This document shows positions 42,568 through 53,123 of a stretch of 64,000 nucleotides of DNA, piece by piece. How positions within the stretch are numbered: position 1 is the stretch's first letter; the number at the start of each line of letters is the position of its first letter. The stretch lies in contig JAKUDP010000023.1 of the NCBI GenBank assembly GCA_022570795.1, forward strand, positions 186,001-250,000, written 5' to 3'. Position numbers and translations under genes: made by a program. The notes beneath the pieces are model-generated. The model searched no databases. It was not told the DNA's origin and saw only the letters and a program-made list of their open reading frames with translations. The stretch comes from Sphaerulina vaccinii (taxonomy: Eukaryota; Ascomycota; Dothideomycetes; Mycosphaerellales; Mycosphaerellaceae).

Positions 42568-45500
42568 ATGGAGTTCGAGACTCGAAGTGTCGATCCCGAT
42601 GTGGGTAGAGAGTCTACCGCCTCATCGGTGAACTGGCCAGCGGTCAAGCCGTTGTCTTTCTCCACGGCAGCCGACATGTCACCGTTTCCAACCATCAACT
42701 CATACGAACCGCACGGCAAAATCAGTCGACTCAGTCTCGCAGCACAGGAGGGACAGTTCTTCCGGGTTCAACATCTCATACACAATGGTGAAGAAGACAT
42801 CGAGCACCGAGATGGGAACGGCATGACTGCGTTGCATCATGCAGCATCAGGCGGCTACGAAAACATCGTGTCTCATCTTCTGCAGGCTGGAGCTGATGTG
42901 GACGCACGAGACAACTTGGGCCGAACTGCTTTACACTTTGCAGCACTAAATGGCCATACTCATATTATAGAGGCTCTGGCGAGTCATGGAGCGGATCTAA
43001 ACGACCATGATTACAAGGCCCTGACTGCATGTGACGATACGGTACTCAAGGAGGATGACTTTGCTGTTCCTGCATTCTTTATGCCCAGTCCTTACGTGTA
43101 TCAGCACGGCAAGGCGCGCAAAAGAAGCAACTTGCCCAAACAATCGACAGAGATAATGAAGACCTGGTTCGATAAGGTATGTACAATAAGACAAGAACCG
43201 GCTGTTACTCGCTTACGATGGGCTAGAACATAGCAAACCCATACCCCAGCGAAGAACAGAAAGCCATCTTCTCTAATGTAAGTCTTGCGCATATATACTA
43301 AGACTATCCCTCGACGGCCCCTAGCTTACAGCTTTCTCAGGCGATTGGCATCAGTATAATTCAAGTGAACAACTGGTTCATCAACAACCGCCGACGGCGG
43401 CAAGAGCCAATTGCAACTTCGCAATCTCACCTTGATACTCAGCAAGATCGCAACCTTCGCACGATAGAAGGCTTCATACGTGACGTACTTGGCAACGACC
43501 TTTGCGCTGATTGCGCCACAAGATCTTCTACGTGGGCCAGCTTGACCTTTGGGATCTTCTTATGCGCAAGATGCGGAGCACTACACAAGGACTTGGACAT
43601 TTCGAGTGAAGTTCAGGATGTCTACAGCAGCCACTGGAGTTCTCACCAGGTCGAAAGCATGAGAAGAGGTGGTAACATTACAAGCAATCAGACTCACGAT
43701 CTGCGGCTAGATTCTCGCGGGCTCAGCGATCCTGAGTGGTTGGACTCAGTCATCGTGAGCTTCATACGGCAGAAGTATGGTCAAGAGGAATCGGAATATA
43801 CGGACCTGGTTGAGGGAAAGCTCCTACACGCTGCCGTCACTGCCAACAACCACGCCCAGGTTGCATCCCTTCTGTCCCGCGGCGCAGATATTGAGGCCCC
43901 GGACGAACAAGGACAGACTCCATTGCTACGAGCTATACGGAATAAGAAACTGTATATACTAGAGCTGATATTGAAATGGGACAATAAGCGAGTGAATACC
44001 CGGACTCTATACGACGGCGAGACTCTCTTACACGAAGCTGTTAAGACCAACAACGATGCCTGCATTAAGTTGCTAATAGACGCCGATCCTGAATTAGTCA
44101 ACCTTACAAACTTCGCTGGCCAAACACCGCTACATTATTGCGCTCAGAAAGCGCTAATTAGTCAGGCCGAACTGCTTCTCCAACATGGAGCGAATATAGA
44201 TGCGAAGGACGATAATAACAGGACACCAATACGTCTGGCCCTGAAAGACACCCCCAAACATCAAGCTGTGTATATTCCTTGCTGGAAGAATATGGTGCCG
44301 ATATGACTCCTCCCACCACAAAGAAGGCTACGAGCCTGCATGCGCGATTCTCAGAGTCAAGCCCTCCCACTGGACGCATTTCAAGCATGTCTACACAGTC
44401 TGATCTACCGCACCTGCTCAACAGTATAGCTCAAGAGCCCAAGGCTGCCAAATTTCGTGGTCTCAAGAAGGCCTTCATGCGACAGCGTGTCACCGGATCA
44501 AGCATTATGACGAACGCCGCACCTCGATCCCGTACAACACAACCATCGCTCGCCGCGAAGGACCCGAAGATGCTGCATCGATCCGAAGACAAACAACCGA
44601 AGAGAACGTTTAAGTGGTCCTCGAAAACCTTTGGGAAGCGTAACATGTCGCCTGCGCCCAGTATTGGCAGTGTCTCAGAGCAGGAAGACGCCCTTGTCCC
44701 AATCGACATGGCGACAGCTTTGGTTGCGGATCCTCAGGAGGTCTCGGAAGGCTCTAGGAAACGTGAGGCGTCGCCTGTGCCCAGTAATGGCACTCTTTCA
44801 CATCTGGAAAGCAGTGTTGACTCACTCGACAATGCTGTAGCTTCGGTTGCTGATCAGCAGGAAGTCTCGAACGGCTCTGGAAAGCGTGAGAATTCGCCTG
44901 TGCCTAGTAATGGCATCATTCTAAATCATGACAAAGGTGATGTCCAAGTTGACATGGCGACAGCTTTGGTTCCTGACCGTCAGCACCACGATCGATCAGA
45001 CCATGGCATGGACGATCGACTACTCATTAATGATTGGGACAACGTGGAGCTTGATCAAGGCCATCGACAAGCTGATGCCACAACACAGGATGAAGCTGAG
45101 TCGCTCACGGAGAATGAACAGAGCGCAACGATTGTCGCGAGTATGCCGAGCACGACTGCAGCACGAGATAGCAATTCTGGTTCTGACTGTGGCGACTCCG
45201 ATCGCGAGAGCAGTCGCGATAACGAGATGCCATGGGCAATGGCAGATCCAAGTCACGATTCAACGCCTCCCTCACTACTATCAGCTCGATGTCAGCATGA
45301 GCCACAACATGAACATGCAGCAATGTACGATGCGGCGCTAGCTCCAGCAGACGATCCAGACCTATCGAAACTGCCACATCGCCATGATCCTTCAGGACAA
45401 CCACTCCACAACGGAAGAAGTCTAGTGCGCACAGAGTTGGCAGACAAATATGTCGAGACGTCGGCTGATGCTCAGGAGGAGTCAATCAGAGTTCGCGTGC

Positions 45501-47154
45501 AGGAACTTCGTACCCTCACAGAAGACATTGCTGGCCAAGTACCTCGTACATCGTTGTCTAGATGGTGGAGGAAGCATTTGTCAGGGCTTCGCAAGTACTG
45601 GTCAGGTATGGATACGACACCACCACAAGATGGGCCCAAAAACTCTACTACAAGTGGTTCGAGCTACATCACTGCAGTAGGCCTGGATAGGTCCCTAAGG
45701 CCAGAGGCGGATGCGAGTGCGAATATCCTTCAAAGCCCTACCGACCTCTCGAAAGGCATACACATCGATTATGATCAATCCCCGGCGCATGTGGTTGAAG
45801 AATGGTTAGCTAGGCGTCAAACGTCCATATTGGCTGCTCTCGGGGCCAATGTCATGTCCTCGCAAGGCAAACAAATGACTTCCCCAGCAATCCAAGCATT
45901 GGCAGCTGAGCTGGCTTGTGTCTCACATGGATTTACATCCTCCACTGATTCTGTCCCAGGCAGCTTCACGAATTTTCTGAAAGGATGGGTCGAAGATACT
46001 TTCGAGGAGCAGTGGCAATGGTGGCCATTGCAGGATCGCATACATGAACTGGAACCTGGTTGGACTCGCTGGTGTTGGCTAGCTGTAGATGCCAGCCACT
46101 TCGATATTCCTCGGGAACGTCATGCGCATCTAAAGGAGGCCCTCGCAGATGGTCCCACGTACCTCGATGACCGTGACTGCGGCATTGCACGTTCGAGCGC
46201 AGCGCATGCAGCAAAGCCGAGTACAGTTGCTTCGCCTGGTAAAGTGGCAAGCACTGGTTCATCGAAGGCTTTGGGAACACAGGCACTGGGCTCGAATATC
46301 CAGAATGTGCCTCCACCACAAAGTCAGACCTCAACAGGACCTGTGGCAAGAGTGGCGCTGAGCAACAAACCTCCACAGCCCATTGCGAAAGCCACGACTC
46401 ATACTGTGTACCTGGGCGTCCACACCGGCAGCAGCTACGCCTTCCCTGGCATCGAAGTCTCCCTGCATACCACCATGGATATTGATTTCTTCAAAGAGCT
46501 CCGAACAAAGTATTTGCACACTCGAGGCGTCTTACGAAACTGGTTCTCCATCTGGCGTTTCGATCATTGCGACTTCTACCAGGTCTGTAAGCATCTCGAG
46601 TCACCTTCAGCAGTACTAACGATGGATGACAGTTCCGAAAGTATGCAATTGGTACTGGTGAGCCTGCTAAATTAGACTACCCAGCCGAGAGCGATGGAGA
46701 CTATGATTTTGACCCCCGACCAATCGATCCAGGTCCACCTATAGGACCAATCGCTGAAGGGGAGTTCCGGGACTACTTCTACAGCGCCCATATGGCTGGA
46801 TCGAGCTTCCACAGAACATGGCGTCGCTTGGCCCGGCATCAGCTACAGAAAACGCCGACTCACAACTCTGCGATCCAGCTGCTGCCGAAGAGACTCAGAC
46901 AGATCCACCTGAACGATGGCAACCGAGAAACTTTCTGGGGACTCTATGCTGTCGAGCGGCGGTCATTCGCGTGGCTATGTGCTTATGGTTCGCTTTGTAA
47001 TCTGCCTGGACTTGTATTCTTCTTTCTGTGGTTGTTCAGCTGGGGTCACTATTCGGATCTACAGAATGCCGCAGTGCCTGTGCAGTTGTCATTGTCGTTG
47101 ACTGTGTGCTTCGTGGCATTGATGTATGAAAGTCGAGGTGGGAAGAGATCGTGA
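42568..47154 (+). CDS. ankyrin - TALE homeodomain - ArfGAP-like - ankyrin - membrane-tail chimera (one frameshift)
   Basis: Exons 42568-43176, 43227-43277, 43341-46582 and 46633-47154; about 1473 residues if a 2-nt AT insertion near 44271-44275 is ignored. Ankyrin repeats come first (about 60-165: GMTALHHAASGGYENIV, RTALHFAALNGHTHII). A complete TALE homeodomain follows at about 183-242: ANPYPSEEQ and IIQVNNWFINNRRRR, with the PYP loop on a 51-nt exon. An ArfGAP zinc finger starts near 262: Cys275, Cys278, Cys295 and Cys298 with WASLTFGIFLCARC; the usual arginine finger position reads Lys303. More ankyrins follow (about 380-530), then a long disordered part with a 41-residue repeat, then a fungal domain (HTVYLGVHTGSSYAF; ETFWGLYAVERRSF) with two C-terminal TM helices. 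The combination is new to me. Confidence 0.75.
44636..45004 (+). repeat. three 123-bp coding repeats (41 residues each)
   Basis: Within the chimera's disordered region the block KR..SPxPSNG..(D)xAxxxVxDxQEVSxGS repeats with exact 123-bp period, starting at 44636, 44759 and 44882. The copies have diverged but keep frame. The third copy fades after about 110 bp. Confidence 0.8.
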
Positions 47155-47551
47155 TATAAACTCGGGCATTTATTCGCCATGACCAGGCAGCTGCGAGATC
47201 TGCTATGGGCTCGTGTGGAGGAGATTTTGCTTAAGCAGAGACCGATCTTAGTTAATACTGTTACGAGGTGGGAACAGAACTGAATTACTACGTTTACGAG
47301 CTCGCAGACCTGTCGCTGTCGAAAACTATTCGAGCCCTCAGAGATGGACAGTCCTTAGGCATGTTTCTTTACCTGCCTCTAAGGTACTACGCTTACGAGT
47401 TTACGTAGCTGTCGCTGTCGAGAACCCTTCGAGCTTCCAGAGATAGACAGTCTTTAAGCATATTTCTCTGCCTGTTCGTAAGCTACTGCGCTTATGGAAT
47501 CCTAGGCATATCGCTATCGAAAACCCTTCGAGCTCTTTCCCCAGATATGTC
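47155..47551. other. convergent spacer filled by a minisatellite
   Basis: The chimera and the hydrolase genes converge with 397 bp between them. Most of it is the 99-bp tandem repeat listed separately. Confidence 0.5.
47286..47545. repeat. 99-bp tandem repeat, about 2.6 copies
   Basis: Copies start at 47286, 47385 and 47484, exactly 99 bp apart; the third is partial. Shared blocks are TACTACGYTTACGAG, TGTCGCTGTCGARAAC and AGAGATRGACAGTC. Copies have diverged by point changes. The array ends at the 3' end of the hydrolase gene. Confidence 0.8.
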
Positions 47552-48646
47552 TCAGCTCGATAGGAACTGTGATATCCTCGCGTCCATCCACTTCGTATCA
47601 TCAGGATTTGCTCCACCACCTGCGATGTGCCCCCATACCGACAATATCGGATCGTATGTCCCGTGTTGCAGGTACTTCACCTCCTCCTCACAGTCCTCAG
47701 AAGCAAAGTACTGGTCCGTAGTGCAAGGCATAAGCAGTACCTTCGCAGTAATACCAGCCAATGCTTTCTTATATTCTCCATCTCCTGCCACAGCTCCAAC
47801 ATCTCCAGCCTGCCACATCCTCGCAAGCGTTATCAGATCTTCAGGATCCCAGCTCTCATAAGATGGCACATCCGGATACAACCAGTCATGTAGACTCTTA
47901 GCACCAGCATTCTTCCAAAGCTCTTTTCGAAACCATGCAGCACTCGTCAGCCACGCTGCATATGCTCTGCCAAAGGCTCGTAAGCCATCTTTCGGATGAA
48001 CTCCGCTCTGTCTGTATCGGCCTTGGGCGTAATCGTGGCTGGCGATCAAGGCAGAGGTCGGACCTTCAAGGAAGGCATAATTGTGACCTGAAGTCTTCGC
48101 ACTGCCGCAGATGACTACTGCGCGTTTGAGGAAGGGATTCTCGCCGGAGCCATGCATGACTGCCCAGTAGTAGGCTTGCTGGCCGCCCATCGAAAAGCCT
48201 ATGACTGCTTCGAGGCTTTTGACGCCGAGATGTTGGGCGAGGAGTGCATACTGAGCATTGATATTATCCTGTTGTTAGTTCGAACTCAGCTTGACACTCT
48301 TGAGGACGCTGAATTGACATGCGAAGCTATTGATGAACTTATCAAATGTGATACTTGCCTGATAACGAAGCGTGTAATCTGCTGCAAAGTTCTCATCATT
48401 GGAAGGGCTGGAGCTCTCGCCGTTGCCCAGCATAGCAACTACGACTACATGATAATCCTTCAAAGCTCCAGAGGTGAAATTCAGAGTCGTCTTGATACGT
48501 CCTCCGAAGCATGTTGGTATAAGTACAGTCCCTTTGCTTGATGTGGGATTGAAGGACTGGTAGGCAATCTTGATCTGGCGTTTGGCTCCACTGGCGAACT
48601 TGAAGTCCGGAAGCACGAAGCACTGGTTCTCGGCCGTATGCGACAT
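47552..48646 (-). CDS. homoserine O-acetyltransferase-like alpha/beta hydrolase
   Basis: Exons in transcript order (48646-48359, 48268-47552) give 334 residues. The fold is the MetX/homoserine acetyltransferase-like alpha/beta hydrolase. The nucleophile Ser lies in GFSMGGQQAYYW, the likely Asp in PCTTDQYF, and the His in SVWGHIAGGGANPDDTKW. The N-terminal strand region reads IPTCFGGRIKTT. Fungal members of this short type are often called esterases or acetyltransferase-like and lack proven substrates; true methionine-pathway enzymes are longer. The single intron (90 bp) begins with GCAAGT and ends in CAG, a GC-AG intron, chosen because both flanks (LRYQ|DNINAQYALLAQ) fit the family and no GT donor works. 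Confidence 0.88.
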
Positions 48647-50188
48647 TTTGATATAGATCGATGTTCATGGAAGATCCAGGTTCGATGATAAAATGAGGTC
48701 CTCATTCACTAGCGCCGCCAAGGAAGCTAGCCGCTATCACCTGCAGTCCGCCTGAGGTTTTTTCTTGATACTGAGGAGTTCCAGCAGTTTCATGTTACAG
48801 ACAGTCTACACGGGAACGGGGGAATGTGCGACACGTCAGGTATACGAACAGCAACATGGAAAAGAGCAGCATAGTTGCCACTTCAAGCGCACTGCTTGCC
48901 ATGAACAGGCACGATCAGCCCCTCCACTCCACATCGACTCCACTTCGGCTCCGAACTTGACCGTATCAATACTCATATCTATACGAGCTGTAGAACCCAA
49001 ATCAGTGGTTGCAATGACCAAATGTAGCACGGTCTCAAAGCGACTCGATATCGTTGTGTCTCATGTCGCGGAAGCTAATGGATGTACACCTATACGAGAT
49101 CTTAAAAACTCAAGAACACCTCACATTCGCAATCATCCCAAACATCTGGTGCGTTACTCGGGTGCGTTCGCATCATACAAGCTTGCCTACGAAATCAACC
49201 CTGCGACCTCTAGTAGGACAAGACGGAAATCCCGGCAAGCCTAGAACGACATGTCGTACTTCGGAAGTTGGTAAACTGGGGCTTCGTATGTTTTTGATTG
49301 AGTAGCTTCCCAACCAGGAAGTTTCCAACATCATGGTAACATGGTATGGAACATCATTTGCTCGTTTGTCAGTCAAGCTAAGGGATGTCTGTCATCTCGT
49401 ATTTGCACCTGCCCTTACGAGTAGTTACTGCTGTGGAGAAACACGAAACAGTCCAGGATACGATGGAGTCGGCTTACCGACGCCGTGCATCTTCGGCTTA
49501 GGTGGTCGGTGAGTGGCACGACATGTAGTGAAGTGGATGAGGATGGAGATGTGACGATTGGGGGCTTTGTGGAACACTTGATAAGCTGCATGAAGATGAT
49601 AAGTAAGTACATCGTACCTGAGCGCCTTTCCGTAACCAAGAAAGTCCATCACAACCATCTCGAAGTTTCTGAACGAGACGGCACGTAGCTAGATTAATCC
49701 ATGAGGGCATCCACTTGCCGGAATGCAAGATCCAAAGCCATATATGGCACTCACAGAGTGCTGTATCATCTCTGTTCTCAGGCTGAGCTCTGCACGAGTC
49801 CTGCCGCATTCATTGACACCCGAGTGACAGGATAGTGCATGCAGCAGTGGCAGAAGAGCAGCTGTCTGTTTGAAGCCATGCTCGATCTTGACATGGTGCG
49901 GAACGCTTCCTCCCCAGAAAAACAAGACTGCTTGCACACAGCGATGTCTGAGAAGCCTGGCCGCCCTGGCGACCAGGTGCAGTCCGCATCACTCCAAGGT
50001 ATCTTGAAGTATGTCCAGGTGGGCTGTGTATCTCATGTGTCCAATGATCAAGGGTGTGTTTGTTCCGATTGCGATACAATGTATCCTAGAGTCGTGGCAT
50101 GAAGAGTGTAGCTCTGACGTTCCCGTGGCCTCTTCCTTGGGAGAATGGTGTCCAGATCGAGGTCCATCGAACGAGTGACTATATGATA
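48647..50188. other. 1.5-kb gene-poor interval
   Basis: Several short frames occur on both strands, including 48765-49244 (+) and 49425-49658 (-). None shows a domain or a convincing splice structure. No repeat family was recognised. Confidence 0.4.
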
Positions 50189-51150
50189 CTACATGGCTAG
50201 AGTGAATCTCTCGGTGCCTGGCAATGCGTCGTGGTATTCCCGGCAGTGCTTCTGCATTTTATCTCGTCGCATATGTCTATGGCTGCATGAGCTGCACTGG
50301 AAGGGTTGTTCGGACGGAGCACCAAGTGGCTTCTTGGAGCATGATGAACGCTTATGTCGAGGTATGTCGCCAGCCCGCTTGATGGGCGTGCCGCACCAAT
50401 CACAATTAGCGGGAGTACGTGCTGTATGTGCAGTGGCAGGCGGACATCGTGCTATCGGTCTTGCGGTTTCCGGATGGATCGGTGAACTGGATCCAGACGA
50501 CATCTCGGAATCGCAGGGCATGTGTGTGGTATCGTAACCAGAGCCAAGAGACGACATATGGTTGGCTTGATTAGGGTCATAGAAGCTTGGCGGTGACTCC
50601 ACGCTTGAGAAGAAGCCACCAAAAGGGATCTCTTCAGCTGCCTTCAATCGAATGTCTCCAAGTCTATTGCTCAATCGCACGGATCCTGCCAACGTCAGAT
50701 CCAGTCTTTACTTCACAAGAGCATTCTCGATAGCTTACCCGCGGCTGTGGCTCCCGGCATTTGAGTCTCTCCTGATTCCAAGCTATTGATTGCGTCTGAC
50801 CACCACACTTCATCAACGATTGGTTCGCCTTGGACGCCAATGTAACCATCTTCTTGGGAGCATAGTGGCTCTTGCTGTGATTCAAAGTGGTGGAAGTGGT
50901 GCTGCGTTTGCTGCGGCTCATTGCCGACGAAGGTGAAGTTGACAAGATCGGCGGAGGGAACGAACGGATGTCTAAGGTAGGCACGTCAGCATGTCCAGCA
51001 AGAGACCACATCACCAAGTGTTACTGACTGCTCGGCTCCCGGGGATGTGCCTCTCTGAGACAATGGCGTAGTCTCGCGCTCGCCAGTGCTGAGAGAAGAG
51101 CACGAGGCTAAGTCCGGTGTCACTGGCCTCAATTGTAGGGAGTTTGCCAT
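50189..51150 (-). CDS. C2H2-type zinc-finger protein
   Basis: Exons in transcript order (51150-51029, 50971-50739, 50685-50189) give 283 residues; introns are 57 and 53 bp, and the first uses GTCAGT. The N-terminal two thirds are low-complexity, with Ser/Thr/Pro- and Gln/His-rich parts and a WWSDAINSLESGE segment. The C-terminal ~75 residues carry two Cys/His units: CDWCGTPIKRAGDIPRHKRSSC (slightly over one finger) and FQCSSCSHRHMRRDKMQKHCREYH. This is a plausible DNA-binding regulator, acting in the nucleus. The first finger ends His..Cys, so it is variant. The neighbouring ~1.5-2 kb on both sides are gene-poor. No target is known. Confidence 0.75.
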
Positions 51151-53123
51151 CGTTTCTGGTGATTCACAGCCTTGAAGACAGTAATAGCAGCTGAAACGCT
51201 AGAGTGGGCGAAGCAGATTGTAGAGCTGAAGGAACAGGTTCTAGGAGCTGAGGAGTGCGAGACTGGCGGATATGGGAACCTGCCTGAACCCAGAGATCGA
51301 GCGGCCTCCATTTCGTGGCCGCCATTTCTCCTCATCTTCCAACTTTGCCAACATTCCAGACGCAACCATTACGAGGGCGTCGAGTTGTATATCGATACTT
51401 CATGCAATTGTCGCCCTCGGACTGCGGCAAGCCGGAAAGCCCATCACGTGAAGCTCCGTCTGCCAATGGCAACTCTTCGAGCCATCGAAAGAGTCCACGT
51501 CGCGTATGCTGAACGACACATTGTGCATGGGGTCGGTTGGGATGTGCCATCATACTGCTGCGGTCAGAGGCCTCACATGCGAGGCTGGTTGTGCTGTTTG
51601 GCACAGCCCGAGGCATAGAGTGGTACAACTGCCAAGCCAAGCCTGGAGCCTTGTGGCCTCAGCCTGATCGTGTTTAGCGGAACTGGCGGCCTCCAGAGCG
51701 GCGGCTCAGCTTTGGATGTGTGTATATGATGAGTGCTTGTGGGCTGCCGTGATCGAGCAGCATTTGTCGAGGTAGAGTGTGTGGCACTGGCGTTTTATCG
51801 TTGATGTGTCCCATCGTGTAACTTGTGACAGCGGTAGAGCCGCCGACCACTGATAGATCGATGAGAAGGCAAGAGGTTCTTTCATGTCAGAGCAAGACTT
51901 TGAGCACGAGAATCTTCTCACCGACGATAACCTCCTTATATACGTCGCCCGAGCATCTTGTGTGAAGTCCTGGAAGCAAGGTGATGTCGCCCACTTGCAG
52001 ACAGATTTCATGCATAGGCTCACGGCCCGGCATCCTGGATATGCACAATTTAACGCCGGAGAGAGTCGCCTTATTGATGTGCCACCTTTTGATGCAAGAG
52101 GGCGACCGCAAGTGTAATTAGATGCCAGATCAGATATCGCCGACCATTGGCTTCAGCTTCACCGGTCATGCCTCGAGTGAATAGTAGATGGCAGTTATGT
52201 GGATCTATTTTCGACTTCAAGAGGGCGGTGGAGATTATCATGTGCCTCGCCGGTTTCGAATCACTGAACTGCCCACCTGTGCGACATCCCACGCACCAAC
52301 GCCATTATCAACACAGCGGGATAACCGCTCCATGCGCTCAGACAGCGAACATGCTGCTTTATGCCCACTGTCGAGTGCGACGCCATGTCTTCGTGGTTCA
52401 GTGTAGTTGGCGAAGCCTCGGTTGGGCTTCAAGGGCCTGCAGTAGTTTCGAGCTAGGTGACATATGCGACTAGAGCCAAACTTGACGTCGGCCCCCGAAA
52501 CTCGCAACGCAGCTGCAGGAAAGTCAAGTCTAGTGTGCGATACGCTCTACCAGTGTATGGGGAATTGGCGACTGTATGCATCTCGATATCTGTGGGATGA
52601 CCGTGCTGGTTGGTTGATTTTGTGTGGACGCCCTCGATGATGGCCTGAGGCATGAGATCTAGACTCGCATGATCGTGCGCAGTGTATGGCTACTATTTCA
52701 CCGGTCTGCAGGCGTCCTCGTATCGCCCGTGATGAGGCCAGATATTCACCCAATGTGATGGTCAGTGATGATCGCTTGACAGTGGACGCAGTCGGACACC
52801 AGACGCAGCCCACATAGGAGCCGCGTAAGCCAAGTTGGCCTCTAATAGCACCATGTGGCACGAAGTGACTTGTGCTCTCCAGAAGGAGTGGTCAAGAGAC
52901 CCTTTCTCAAACTCCTCTCATTCATCTCAGTATGCTCTACTCTCTATATGCAAAATCGTGCTATGATGCATGCCACGCCATCAATGCTGTGTATGTGAAG
53001 TAGGCCGTCACTATGCTGAATGCTACCGCTCTTAGATCTCGAACCATGCCTTGTAATTCCAATAAATGCTAACATATCTTGCTCGAAAGCGGCCTTGCCA
53101 CCATCATCCTGCCGATCGCCTGA
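51151..53123. other. 2-kb gene-poor interval
   Basis: No frame shows a domain or credible intron structure. The left end must hold the zinc-finger gene promoter; the right end lies downstream of the PH-domain gene. No transposon signature was recognised. Confidence 0.4.

Noticed and set aside
49425..49658. Minus-strand frame with MVVMDFLGYGKAL
   Set aside because: The only internal intron that would extend it is 32 bp, too short to trust, and the extended product shows no domain.
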